Positions 7,805 to 16,410 of a stretch of 64,000 nt of DNA are shown piece by piece. Source of the stretch: an uncultured Oscillospiraceae bacterium. Lineage in GTDB: Bacteria; Bacillota; Clostridia; Oscillospirales; Oscillospiraceae. The position numbers and the translations under genes are program-made. The notes under the pieces were generated by a model. That model saw only the letters and a program-made list of their open reading frames with translations. It was not told the DNA's origin and searched no databases. The DNA lies in NCBI GenBank assembly GCA_910579595.1, contig CAJTVM010000001.1:29556-93555 (forward strand). Reading direction: 5' to 3'. Every line of letters starts with the position of its first letter. The first letter of the stretch is position 1.

Positions 7805-8017
7805 ATGGACTTACGTAACAGCCAGATCACGTTGGGAGAGCTGTGGGACGATCCGAAAAGCCGGTCGGTGTTTCAGAAGCGCATCCCCATGCTGGCCAAG
7901 CACCCGGTGAAGGGCGCGGCCCGGACGGTGACGCTGGAGCAGCTTTGCGATTTCATGTCCAGCTGGGTGCCGGGGATGATGATCAACGGCGTGATGGCGG
8001 ATCTGAAAAAATTGTGA
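7805..8017 (+). CDS. Small hypothetical protein
   Basis: A 70-residue protein starting MDLRNSQITLGELWDDPKSR and ending GMMINGVMADLKKL. The ATG at 7805 has GGAGGTG seven bases upstream, so translation is likely; the longer open frame has no such site. It looks helical and soluble, without signal peptide or cysteines. I do not recognise a family. It is followed by the terminator shared with sdaAA. Confidence 0.55.
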   Translation: MDLRNSQITLGELWDDPKSRSVFQKRIPMLAKHPVKGAARTVTLEQLCDFMSSWVPGMMINGVMADLKKL

Positions 8018-8036
8018 GATTATAGCATATCATACC

Positions 8037-8071
8037 AAAAAATGGGCCCACTGTCAATTGACAGCGGGCCC
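8037..8071 (-). terminator. Intrinsic terminator of sdaAB-sdaAA
   Basis: A stem of GGGCCC/GGGCCC plus CTGTC/GACAG (8044-8055 with 8060-8071, one mismatch) is followed on the minus strand by a T-run at 8042-8037. It lies 12 bases after the sdaAA stop. Confidence 0.8.
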
Positions 8072-8083
8072 GCTGTTTCATGC

Positions 8084-8929
8084 TTACCGCCGCTCGGCAA
8101 TCCGCCGCCCGGTGGGGGTTGCGGCCAGCCCCCCCTCCCCTGTCTCCCGCAGGGAGGCGGGCAGAGCGCGGCCCACCGCCCCCATGGCGTCGATGATCTC
8201 ATCGCATGGGATGCCCACATCCAGCCCCGCCAGGGCCATGTCAGCGCAGGTCAGGGCGTTCACCGCCCCCACCACGTTGCGCTTGACGCAGGGCACCTCC
8301 ACCAGCCCGCCCACGGGATCGCACACCAGCCCCATCAGGTTTTGCAGCGCCATGCCGCAGGCCGCGGCCATCTGCCCCGGCGTGCCGCCCCGGGCGTGAA
8401 CCAGCGCGGCGGCGGCCATGGCGGAGGCGGAGCCGATCTCTGCCTGACAGCCCCCTTCCGCGCCGGAGATGGAGGCGCGGGTGGCGATGACCTGCCCGAA
8501 CCCGGCGGCGGCGTAGAGGCATTCCACCATTGTTTCATCGTCCAGCCCCTCCCGGCCCTGGAAGGGGATCAGCACCGCAGGCAGCACCCCGCAGGCCCCG
8601 GCGGTGGGCGCGGCCACAATGCAGCCCATGCAGGCGTTGTGCTCCCCCAGCTTCAGGGCGGTAGCCATAACCTCCCGGAGGAACGGCCCGCAGATGGTGC
8701 GGTCAAAGCCCTCCATCCGCGCACCCTGCCCCCCGGACAGGCCGCAGGCGGAGCGACGGGCGGGATCGTAGTCCGCCACGGACCGCTTCATCGCCTGCCA
8801 CAGCTTACCCATGCGGGCCAGGCTGGCATCGGGGTTGGCGTCCCGGTCCTGGCAGTCGTCCTCCAAAACAGCCGTCCACAGCGGCTTATCCGCCGATGCG
8901 GACAGCAGCGCTTCCACTGATCCAAACAT
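8084..8929 (-). CDS. sdaAA: L-serine ammonia-lyase, iron-sulfur type, alpha subunit
   Basis: This is the catalytic subunit of the two-component [4Fe-4S] L-serine dehydratase, which converts serine to pyruvate and ammonia. Its 281 residues contain the family blocks SGGQGARMEGF, CMGCIVAAPTAGACGVLP with cluster cysteines, and EGGCQAEIGSASAMAAAALV. The ATG at 8929 follows GGAGG with good spacing; an in-frame TTG two codons upstream is less likely. It starts two bases after sdaAB ends, so the subunits should be made together. Such enzymes are oxygen-sensitive, which fits an anaerobe. Confidence 0.95.
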   Translation of the reverse strand: MFGSVEALLSASADKPLWTAVLEDDCQDRDANPDASLARMGKLWQAMKRSVADYDPARRSACGLSGGQGARMEGFDRTICGPFLREVMATALKLGEHNACMGCIVAAPTAGACGVLPAVLIPFQGREGLDDETMVECLYAAAGFGQVIATRASISGAEGGCQAEIGSASAMAAAALVHARGGTPGQMAAACGMALQNLMGLVCDPVGGLVEVPCVKRNVVGAVNALTCADMALAGLDVGIPCDEIIDAMGAVGRALPASLRETGEGGLAATPTGRRIAERR

Positions 8930-8931
8930 GG

Positions 8932-9597
8932 TCAACCCTCCGTTAAATTCAAATAGATGCAGCGCACCACGCCGCCCAGCAGCTGGATGTTGTCAATGAT
9001 CTCCTGGGTAAGGGACTGGTCGCACTCCAGCACCATGACGGACAGACCCTCCCGGCGGTCCCGGTAGAGCTGCATATTGGCGATGTTCACCCCGTGGCGG
9101 GCCAGGCAGGAGCTGACCTCGGACACAATACCGGGCTTGTCCTGGTTGCGCACCACCAGGGTGGGCAGATCGCCGGAAAAGGCGGCGGCCATGCCGTCGA
9201 TGGAGTTCACCCGGATGCGCCCGCCTCCCAGAGAGGAGGCGTTGACCACCACGGTGCGGCCCCACTCGCCGATAAGGGTCATGACGGCGGTATTGGGGTG
9301 GGCATCCCGGAGATCCACCGTCTGGATATGTACCTCCATCCGGTTCTCCTTGGCCAGCTGGAAGCTGCGGGGTATGTCCGGATCGTCGGGCTTCATGGCC
9401 AGCAGACCGGCCACGATGGCCTTGTCGGTGCCGTGGCCCGCGCCGGTGGCGGCGAAGGATCCATGCAGGGCGATGTTGGCCCGCGCCGGCTGGAAGCCCA
9501 GCAGCTTGCGGCCCACAAAGCCTATCCGGACGGCCCCGGCGGTGTGGGATGAGGACGGGCCTACCATGACGGGACCCATGATGTCGAAAATATTCAA
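8932..9597 (-). CDS. sdaAB: L-serine ammonia-lyase, iron-sulfur type, beta subunit
   Basis: This is the partner of SdaAA, 221 residues. The N-terminal half has the serine dehydratase beta fold (IMGPVMVGPSSSHTAGAVRI near the N-terminus). The C-terminal part is an ACT domain (TLVVRNQDKPGIVSEVSSCL) that probably senses serine. The start appears to be TTG at 9597, with AAGGTGG about ten bases upstream; no better ATG is available before the conserved IFDIMGP block. It is the first gene of the two-gene operon. The MITE copy at 9668-9829 lies just upstream and could affect its expression. Confidence 0.94.
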   Translation of the reverse strand: MNIFDIMGPVMVGPSSSHTAGAVRIGFVGRKLLGFQPARANIALHGSFAATGAGHGTDKAIVAGLLAMKPDDPDIPRSFQLAKENRMEVHIQTVDLRDAHPNTAVMTLIGEWGRTVVVNASSLGGGRIRVNSIDGMAAAFSGDLPTLVVRNQDKPGIVSEVSSCLARHGVNIANMQLYRDRREGLSVMVLECDQSLTQEIIDNIQLLGGVVRCIYLNLTEG

Positions 9598-9667
9598 AAG
9601 AAAGCACCACCTTAACGGTCAAATATAATTATGATTGTAGCACAATCTTTGACAGGCCGCAAGCTTA

Positions 9668-9829
9668 GAACCTGTATTCACAGCCGAAACCGCCGGATGG
9701 GCGAGGGATTTTCCCGTCAGGCAAGGCAAATTTTCGCAGGAATCATTGCGTTTATTTCAAGAAAATTTAACGCGGCATGGAGGGAAAAGACCCGGCCAGA
9801 CGGTGAATCGAGGTTGTGAATACAGGTTC
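9668..9829. mobile_element. MITE-like element, copy 1 (162 bp)
   Basis: The element starts GAACCTGTATTCACA and ends with the exact reverse complement. The two halves are imperfectly complementary over most of their length, so the transcript could fold into one long hairpin. It is flanked by TTA on both sides (9665-9667 and 9830-9832), a possible 3-bp target duplication. The same 162-bp unit occurs at 18088-18249 and, cut by the window edge, at 63920. It contains no transposase and would need one supplied in trans. Confidence 0.8.
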
Positions 9830-9833
9830 TTAG

Positions 9834-9870
9834 AAAAGCGCGGCCCGGAACAGTTTCCGTGCCGCGCTTT
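9834..9870 (-). terminator. Intrinsic terminator of the CorC/HlyC-type gene
   Basis: A long stem (9835-9850 with 9855-9870, one mismatch) is followed on the minus strand by TTTTCT. It begins three bases after the stop of the minus-strand gene at 9873, and MITE copy 1 adjoins it. Confidence 0.8.
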
Positions 9871-9872
9871 CT

Positions 9873-11219
9873 TTATTCCTCCCGGGCATCCTCCGGGGCA
9901 GGCTCCAGCCTGGACACCAGCGCCCACTCCACCCGCCGGTCGGTGAAGTTCAGCACCTTGATGTGCAGTCCCCAGGCGTCCACCTCGATCTGCGCCCCGT
10001 CCTCGGGGATGACGGAGATTTGGGCGAACACCAGCCCGCCCAGAGTGTCGGATTCCTCCTCCTCAGGGAACTCCATGTCCAGGGCCTCCGCCACCGTTTC
10101 CAGATCACAGGAGCCGGACACCTTCCATACCCCCGGCTCCGTCTGCTCGATCTCCTTTTCCTCCAGGGGGTCGAACTCGTCGTAGATGTTGCCCACGATC
10201 TCCTCCAGCAGATCCTCCATGGTGACAAGGCCGGAGGTGCCGCCGTATTCGTCCACCACGATGGCCATATGTACCTTTTTGCTCTGCATATCCCGGAACA
10301 GCACGTCGGTGCGCACCGATTCCGGCACGAAGTAGGCGGGGCGGATCAGCGCCCCCAGGGGCTTGGGGTCCTCCTCCTGAGCGTTGAGCAGGAAGTCCCG
10401 GGCATTGAGTATGCCCACGATGTCGTCCGCGTCCTCCTGGTACACGGGGAAGCGGGAGCGGCCAGAGGTGAGGATGGCGTGGAGCACATCGTCTTTGGCG
10501 TCCTCCGCCCACACCATCACCATATCGGTGCGGTGAATCATCACATCCTCGGCGGTGGTATTGTTAAACTCGAAAATGTTCTCGATAAGCTCCTTTTCCG
10601 AGGCTTCGATGGCGCCCCGCTCCTCCCCCAGGTCCACCATCATGCGGATCTCGTCCTCGCTGACGTCCTCCGGGTCGGCATTGGGGTCGATGTGCAGCAG
10701 GCGCAGCACGCCGTTGGTGGATTTGGACAGCAGCCAGATGACGGGCCGGAACACCGCCGCCACCACGCACACCGGGCCAAGGGCAAACCGGGCCACCCCT
10801 TCCGTTTTCTTCATCGCGATGCGCTTGGGCGCCAGCTCGCCCAGCACCAGGCTGAAGTAAGAAAGCACCACGGTGATGAGCACCACCATCAGGTTGTTCA
10901 GCGCGGCGGGGGACAGGGCGGTGACCCCCACATCGCCGACCAGCCAGTCCACCAGCGGATCGGAAAAGCTGTCGGCGGCGAAGGCGGAGGACAGGAACCC
11001 CGCCAGGGTAATGGCGATCTGGATAGCGGACAGGAAATGATCCGGGGTCTGGGTGAGGGAGAGCAGCTTGGCCGCCTTTTTGTCCCCCTCCTCGGCCTGG
11101 CGGCGCAGCTTCGTCTCGGACAGGGAGATGACGGCGATCTCCGCCGCGGCAAAAAAGGCGTTGACCAGGATCAGGACGATCAGGATGATCAGTTTCGGTA
11201 ATAACGGGTCGTCGGGCAA
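9873..11219 (-). CDS. CNNM/CorC (HlyC/CorC family) membrane transporter with CBS domains
   Basis: This is a 448-residue membrane protein of the DUF21-CBS-CorC_HlyC architecture linked to magnesium or cobalt export and resistance. The N-terminal DUF21 domain has four hydrophobic segments (LIILIVLILVNAFFAAAEIA first). Two CBS domains follow (about residues 210-330, with TDVLFRDMQSKKVHMAIVVD). A C-terminal CorC_HlyC domain starts near EEEESDTLGGLVFAQ. The start is probably TTG at 11219, nine bases after TAGGAGG; longer frames lack a site. It is a single-gene unit with its own terminator. Confidence 0.9.
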   Translation of the reverse strand: MPDDPLLPKLIILIVLILVNAFFAAAEIAVISLSETKLRRQAEEGDKKAAKLLSLTQTPDHFLSAIQIAITLAGFLSSAFAADSFSDPLVDWLVGDVGVTALSPAALNNLMVVLITVVLSYFSLVLGELAPKRIAMKKTEGVARFALGPVCVVAAVFRPVIWLLSKSTNGVLRLLHIDPNADPEDVSEDEIRMMVDLGEERGAIEASEKELIENIFEFNNTTAEDVMIHRTDMVMVWAEDAKDDVLHAILTSGRSRFPVYQEDADDIVGILNARDFLLNAQEEDPKPLGALIRPAYFVPESVRTDVLFRDMQSKKVHMAIVVDEYGGTSGLVTMEDLLEEIVGNIYDEFDPLEEKEIEQTEPGVWKVSGSCDLETVAEALDMEFPEEEESDTLGGLVFAQISVIPEDGAQIEVDAWGLHIKVLNFTDRRVEWALVSRLEPAPEDAREE

Positions 11220-11400
11220 GATGGATAACCTCCTATTTTTTGACGGTCTGATTGGATTCACCGCTCCATTCTATGCGGCACAGGCCTCAATGGAGTACAG
11301 TATACCAGTTTTTCCGCAAAAAGCAATAGGTTCCCGTTGGGACGTTTCTGTTCCGGCGGCCTTTTCCCCGGCCGGGGGATGGAAATCCGCTGATTTTCCA

Positions 11401-11429
11401 TTGCGCTCCCGCTCCTTTTGTGGTACAAT
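11401..11429 (+). promoter_or_regulatory. Sigma-A promoter of ilvD
   Basis: TTGCGC (11401-11406) and TACAAT (11424-11429) are 17 bases apart, 53 bases before the ilvD start. No T-box or other leader structure was recognised in the short untranslated region. Confidence 0.6.
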
Positions 11430-11481
11430 GCTTCAACATACCTTACATATTATATAGAATCCTACAAAGGAGACTTGCGCT

Positions 11482-13143
11482 ATGCGTTCCGACAATGTGA
11501 AAAAAGGCGTCCCCACCGCCCCCAACCGCTCCCTGTTCTATGCCCTGGGCTACACCAAGGAGGAGCTGGAGCGGCCCCTCATCGGTGTGGTATGCTCCTA
11601 TAACGAGATCGTCCCCGGCCACATGAACCTGGACAAGATTGCCGAGGCGGTGAAGGCCGGCGTCCGGGCCGCGGGAGGCACCCCCATCGAGTTCCCCGCC
11701 ATTGCCGTGTGCGACGGCATCGCCATGGGCCACGTTGGTATGAAATACTCCCTGGTCACCCGGGATCTGATTGCCGATTCCACCGAGGCCATGGCCATGG
11801 CCCACCAGTTCGACGGCCTGGTGATGATCCCCAACTGCGACAAGAACGTCCCCGGCCTGCTCATGGCGGCGGCGCGGGTGAATATCCCTACCATTTTCTG
11901 CTCCGGCGGGCCCATGCTGGCGGGGCGGCTGAACGACGGGCGGCGCACCTGCCTGTCCCATATGTTTGAGGCCGTGGGCGGCTATTATGCCGGCAAGCTG
12001 GACGAAGCGGGCGTGGAGGAATACGAAAACTGCGCCTGCCCCACCTGCGGCTCCTGCTCCGGTATGTACACCGCAAACTCCATGAACTGCCTTACCGAGG
12101 CCATCGGCATGGGCCTTGCGGGCAACGGCACCATCCCCGCCGTGTGGTCGGCCCGCCTGCGGCTGGCCAAGCACGCCGGGATGCAGATCATGGAGCTGGT
12201 GAAAAAGGACATCAAGCCCCGGGACATCATGACCGAGGCCGCCTTCCACAACGCCGAGACGGTGGACATGGCCCTGGGCTGCTCCACCAACACCATGCTC
12301 CACCTGCCCGCTATCGCCCACGAGTGCGGCATTGAGCTGGATCTGGATCTGTCCAACGAGATCTCCTCCAAAACCCCCAACCTGTGCCACCTGGCCCCCG
12401 CCGGGGACACCTACATGGAGGATCTGGAGGGCGCGGGGGGCGTCCACGCCGTAATGATGGAGCTGACGAAAAAGGGCCTGCTGGACACCTCCGTCATGAC
12501 CTGCACCGGCAAGACCTTAGGCGAAAACCTGGAGGGCGTGACCAACCGGGATCACAACCTGATCCGGCCCATCGACAGCCCCTATTCCGCCGACGGCGGC
12601 ATCGCCGTCCTCAAGGGCAACCTGGCCCCCGAGGGCTGCGTGGTGAAGCGCTCCGCCGTGTCAGCCGAGATGATGCGCCACCAGGGTCCCGCCCGTGTGT
12701 TCAACTCTGAGGAGGAGGCCATCGAGGCCATCTACGCGGGCAAAATCGCGGCGGGCGACGTGGTGGTGATCCGCTACGAAGGCCCCAAGGGCGGGCCTGG
12801 GATGCGGGAGATGCTCAACCCCACCTCCGCCATCGCGGGCATGGGGCTGGACAAGGACGTGGCGCTGATCACCGATGGCCGGTTCTCCGGCGCGACCCGG
12901 GGCGCGTCCATCGGACACGTCTGTCCCGAGGCCGCCCAGGGCGGAGCGATCGCCTTCGTGGAGGAGGGCGACCAGATCGCCATCGACATCCCCGCCTGCA
13001 AAATCGAGCTGCTGGTGGACGATGAAACCCTGGCCGCACGGAAAGCCGCCTGGGTCTGCCCTGAGCCGAAAATTAAGACCGGCTATCTGGCCCGCTACGC
13101 CAAGCTGGTCACCTCCGCCGCCCGGGGCGCGGTGCTGGAGTAA
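11482..13143 (+). CDS. ilvD: Dihydroxy-acid dehydratase
   Basis: This iron-sulfur enzyme removes water from the 2,3-dihydroxy acids made by IlvC to give the 2-oxo acid precursors of the branched-chain amino acids. At 553 residues it has normal length. The cluster cysteines lie in [14 protein letters not shown] and [16 protein letters not shown], and the C-terminal [19 protein letters not shown] is the second family signature. AAAGGAG precedes the ATG. It has its own promoter and is 7 kb from ilvBNC, so the pathway is split into at least two units here; leucine-specific genes are not in the window. Confidence 0.97.
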   Translation: MRSDNVKKGVPTAPNRSLFYALGYTKEELERPLIGVVCSYNEIVPGHMNLDKIAEAVKAGVRAAGGTPIEFPAIAVCDGIAMGHVGMKYSLVTRDLIADSTEAMAMAHQFDGLVMIPNCDKNVPGLLMAAARVNIPTIFCSGGPMLAGRLNDGRRTCLSHMFEAVGGYYAGKLDEAGVEEYENCACPTCGSCSGMYTANSMNCLTEAIGMGLAGNGTIPAVWSARLRLAKHAGMQIMELVKKDIKPRDIMTEAAFHNAETVDMALGCSTNTMLHLPAIAHECGIELDLDLSNEISSKTPNLCHLAPAGDTYMEDLEGAGGVHAVMMELTKKGLLDTSVMTCTGKTLGENLEGVTNRDHNLIRPIDSPYSADGGIAVLKGNLAPEGCVVKRSAVSAEMMRHQGPARVFNSEEEAIEAIYAGKIAAGDVVVIRYEGPKGGPGMREMLNPTSAIAGMGLDKDVALITDGRFSGATRGASIGHVCPEAAQGGAIAFVEEGDQIAIDIPACKIELLVDDETLAARKAAWVCPEPKIKTGYLARYAKLVTSAARGAVLE

Positions 13144-13158
13144 TTGATCTCTTCCTTT

Positions 13159-13192
13159 CCCGCAAAGCGGCCGGGTATGGCCGTTTTGCGGG
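13159..13192 (+). terminator. Hairpin after ilvD, probable weak terminator
   Basis: A stem with the outer arms CCCGCAAA/TTTTGCGGG and inner GCGGCC/GGCCG follows ilvD by 15 bases. There is no immediate T-run, although TTTTT occurs 12 bases later. It may separate ilvD from trkA. Confidence 0.45.
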
Positions 13193-13239
13193 ATTGCGCA
13201 CGTTTTTCCCAATCTTTTTGACGAATCGAGCTGATTGAT

Positions 13240-14622
13240 TTGAAGATCATTATCGCCGGGGCCGGCAAGGTGGGGGGCACCGTGGCCGAGCATTTGGCGG
13301 ACGAGGGCCACAGCGTCACCATTGTGGATATGTCCGACAGCACCCTGAACCGGCTGGGCAACCAGTTGGACGTGATGTGCCTAAAGGGCAACTGCGCGTC
13401 CCGGGATATCCTGGTGGAGGCCGGGGCGAAGGACTGCGACGTACTGGTGGCCGCCACCGCCTCCGACGAGATCAACCTGCTGTGCTGCCACTGTGCCCAC
13501 AACATCGGCGTGCCCTACACCGTGGCCCGGGTCCGGGGCACCGAGTACGCCAAGGATCTGGACACCATGAAGCGGGATCTGGGCATCACCATGCTGATCA
13601 ACCCGGAGTTTGCCTCCGCGGTGGAGATCTCCCGGCTGCTGCGTTTCCCCTCCGCCGCCAACATCGACACCTTTGCCCGGGGCCGGGTGGAGCTGATCTC
13701 CTTCCATATCCAGGAGGACGATTTTCTGGCCGGGCGGTCCCTGGCCTCCCTGTCCTCCAAGATCCAGGGCCTGCCGGTGCTGTTCTGCACCGTGGAGCGG
13801 GGGGACAGCGTGTTCATCCCCAATGGCTCCACCGTGCTGGCCAAGGACGACCGGGTTTACATGGCGGGCACCCCCAACGGCATCCACCAGTTTTTCAAGC
13901 TGCTGGGCCGTGAGGCCCACCGTATCCGCAGCGTGTTCATCATCGGCGGCGGGCGGATTGCTTATTATCTGCTGCGCCAGCTGGAGCGGCTGGGCATGAA
14001 CTGCAAAGTGGTGGAGAAGAACGATACGCGCTGCCGGTCGCTGGCGGAAGAGTTCCCCCACAGCCTGATCCTCCAGGGGGACGGCACCGACCCGGAACTG
14101 CTGGACGAGGAGCGCATGACCTCCAGCGACGCTTTTATCGCCCTGACCGACCGGGACGAGGACAACCTCATCATCTCCCTCTACGCCCACCAGGCGGGAG
14201 TGTCCAAGGTGGTGGCCAAGTCCAACCGGCAGAACTACACCTCCATCGCCCGCTCCGCCGGGGTGGAGTCGGTGGTATCCCCCAAGCTCACCACCGTGGG
14301 GCAGATCCTGCGCATGGTGCGGGGGCTGCAAAACTCCAAAGGCAGCGCCATGACCGCTTTGTACCGCATCTCGGAGGGGCGGGCGGAGGCCATGGAGTTC
14401 GTGGTGGCCCCCACCACCCGGAACCTGGGCGTCCCGCTGAAGGATCTGAAGCTGAAAAAGGGCATTCTGATCGCCGTCATTGTCCGGGACTCCAAGGTGA
14501 TCATACCAGAAGGCTCCACCTCCCTGGAGCGGGGGGACAACGTGATCGTGGTGGCCCGGGACAGCGGGATTTTGGATCTCAACGATATCTATGATGGCAG
14601 CGGCCTGAGGGCGGGAGGCTGA
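13240..14622 (+). CDS. trkA: Trk potassium uptake system, NAD-binding gating subunit TrkA
   Basis: This cytoplasmic regulatory subunit of a K+ channel-like transporter has 460 residues with two tandem RCK modules: Rossmann (IIIAGAGKVGGTVAEHLADEG, residues 3-23), TrkA_C, a second Rossmann (VFIIGGGRIAYYLLRQLE, near 230) and a second TrkA_C. The start codon is TTG at 13240, since no ATG precedes the conserved KIIIAGAG. The ribosome binding site is weak. It ends four bases before trkH, so the two subunits form an operon and a complex at the membrane. Confidence 0.94.
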   Translation: MKIIIAGAGKVGGTVAEHLADEGHSVTIVDMSDSTLNRLGNQLDVMCLKGNCASRDILVEAGAKDCDVLVAATASDEINLLCCHCAHNIGVPYTVARVRGTEYAKDLDTMKRDLGITMLINPEFASAVEISRLLRFPSAANIDTFARGRVELISFHIQEDDFLAGRSLASLSSKIQGLPVLFCTVERGDSVFIPNGSTVLAKDDRVYMAGTPNGIHQFFKLLGREAHRIRSVFIIGGGRIAYYLLRQLERLGMNCKVVEKNDTRCRSLAEEFPHSLILQGDGTDPELLDEERMTSSDAFIALTDRDEDNLIISLYAHQAGVSKVVAKSNRQNYTSIARSAGVESVVSPKLTTVGQILRMVRGLQNSKGSAMTALYRISEGRAEAMEFVVAPTTRNLGVPLKDLKLKKGILIAVIVRDSKVIIPEGSTSLERGDNVIVVARDSGILDLNDIYDGSGLRAGG

Positions 14623-14626
14623 TTGG

Positions 14627-16066
14627 ATGAATTTCAAGCTGGTAGCGCGCATCACCGGTTTTACCCTGCTCATTGAGGCGGGGGCGATGCTCATACCCAT
14701 GGCGGTGGCCATGTTCTACGGGGAGAGTCCCACGCCGTTTTTGTGCTCCATCCTGATCATCCTGGCCGCCGCTTTTGTGCCGGTGCTCCTGTTCAAGCCC
14801 AAAAAGGACTTTTTTGCCCGGGAAGGTTTTTTCACCGTGGGCCTGATCTGGGTGCTGTTCGGGGCCTTTGGGGCGCTGCCCTTTTGGTTCTCCCGCCAAT
14901 TCGGCCCCTACGTGGACTGCTTTTTTGAGACGATCTCCGGCTTTACCACCACCGGGGCCACCATCCTCACCGCCATTGAGGGCCTGCCCATGGGGCTGCT
15001 GTTCTGGCGATCCTTTACCCACTGGCTGGGGGGGATGGGGGTGCTGATCCTCACCACGGCGCTGCTGCCCTTTTTGGGCATCAGCTCCAACTTCCTGATC
15101 CGGGCGGAGAGCCCCGGCCCGGTGAAAAGCAAACTGGTGCCCAGGGCCTCCCAGTCCTCCAAGATTCTGTACACCATTTACTTTGTCCTTACGGTGCTGG
15201 AGACGCTGTGCCTGCGCGTCGCGGGTTTTAACTGGTATGATTCCATTACCCATGCCATGTCCACCGCGGGCACCGGCGGCTTTTCCCGCATGAATTCCTC
15301 GGTGGGATCCTTTGGCAACCCGGCGGCGGAGATCATCATTACGGTGTTTATGCTGCTGTTCTCGGTGAATTTCGCCGTTTATTTCCTCATTATCACCGGC
15401 AAGGCGCGGCAGGCCCTGAAAAGCGACGAGCTGCGGTTTTTCCTCATTATGGTGGCTGTCTCCACCGCCGCCATCGCCTGGAACATCCGGGAGATTTACG
15501 ATACGGTGGGCGACTGCGTACGCTATGCCGCCTTCCAGGTGGCGTCCATTGTGTCCACCACCGGGTTTTCCTCCGCCAACTATGACCTTTGGCCGGAGTT
15601 TTCCAAAATGCTGCTGGTGGTGCTCACCCTGATCGGGGCCTGCGCCGGCTCCACCGGCGGCGGCATCAAATGCAGCCGAATCCTTATCCTCATCCGCTCC
15701 GCCGGACGGGAGGTGCGCTCCATCGTCCATCCCAGGGCGGTGTCTGTGGTGCGCCTGGACGGCGCGCCTTTGTCCGAGGCCACCCTCCATACCACCCAGT
15801 GCTATTTCATCATCAACCTGTTCCTGGTGTTCGGATCGGCCATTGTGGTGGGGCTGGACAACTTCTCCTTCGGCACCACCCTTACCGCCGTGATCACCTG
15901 CATCAGCAACGTAGGCCCCGGCCTGGAGCTGGTGGGTCCGGCGGGGAATTTCGCCGCCTTCTCAGTGCTGAGCAAGCTGGCGCTGTCCTTCCTGATGGTG
16001 CTGGGCCGTCTGGAGATGTACCCCATTCTGGTATTGTTCAGCCGCTCGGCGTGGAAGCGATCCTGA
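14627..16066 (+). CDS. trkH: Trk potassium uptake system, membrane subunit TrkH
   Basis: This K+-translocating membrane subunit has 479 residues. It shows the fourfold repeat of membrane-pore-membrane units with selectivity-filter segments recognisable as SGFTTTGATI, STAGTGGFS, STTGFSSANY and CISNVGPG. GACAGSTGGGIKCSRILI is a typical TrkH block. The ATG at 14627 comes four bases after the trkA stop. Together with TrkA it should import potassium in response to nucleotide or membrane energy state. Confidence 0.95.
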   Translation: MNFKLVARITGFTLLIEAGAMLIPMAVAMFYGESPTPFLCSILIILAAAFVPVLLFKPKKDFFAREGFFTVGLIWVLFGAFGALPFWFSRQFGPYVDCFFETISGFTTTGATILTAIEGLPMGLLFWRSFTHWLGGMGVLILTTALLPFLGISSNFLIRAESPGPVKSKLVPRASQSSKILYTIYFVLTVLETLCLRVAGFNWYDSITHAMSTAGTGGFSRMNSSVGSFGNPAAEIIITVFMLLFSVNFAVYFLIITGKARQALKSDELRFFLIMVAVSTAAIAWNIREIYDTVGDCVRYAAFQVASIVSTTGFSSANYDLWPEFSKMLLVVLTLIGACAGSTGGGIKCSRILILIRSAGREVRSIVHPRAVSVVRLDGAPLSEATLHTTQCYFIINLFLVFGSAIVVGLDNFSFGTTLTAVITCISNVGPGLELVGPAGNFAAFSVLSKLALSFLMVLGRLEMYPILVLFSRSAWKRS

Positions 16067-16081
16067 ATTCGGACGGAGTTT

Positions 16082-16309
16082 ATGTTATGTAAAGAAGTAT
16101 CGCTATGCGTTATGATCAGGGCGCTTTGCCATGAATTGTTTCAGGGGTGGGAAAATGATCCCGATATATATGTTGACATGGATTCATACGCGCCATATCA
16201 ATATAGCGAAAACGCGGTAAATCAATATTTTGATTCCAAGCAAGATTCGTCCCGCGTTTTATTTGCCGTTAGGAGAGACGGCTTTCAGTATTACCGGTAT
16301 GCGCGGTAA
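16082..16309 (+). pseudogene. Remnant of a GNAT-type acetyltransferase
   Basis: The 75-residue frame contains CHELFQGWENDPDIYVDMD, then YQYSENAVNQYFDSK and RVLFAVRRDGFQYY. It looks like the start of RimJ/RimL-like GNAT acetyltransferases but stops before the acetyl-CoA-binding motif. Full members have about 150-180 residues. Base composition is visibly more AT-rich than the flanking genes, which suggests transfer followed by decay. No good ribosome binding site precedes the ATG at 16082. The family call is from pattern memory and is moderate. Confidence 0.45.
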
Positions 16310-16410
16310 GCGCCACAAAAGAGCATAAAACCCGCTGGCGGACAGTTCCGGTCATGCCGCATTTGCGCCCGGCAGCGGAAAGAGAATGGGTTTTGAAAGG
16401 GTTTTACGTT

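Noticed and set aside
9679..9819. Short open frames inside the MITE-like elements
   Set aside because: They shift between copies in start position and context and come from an inverted-repeat sequence; there is no ribosome binding site and no independent evidence of coding.
11430..11481. T-box leader for ilvD
   Set aside because: The space between the promoter and start codon is about 50 bases, too short for a T-box, and no specifier or antiterminator structure is seen.
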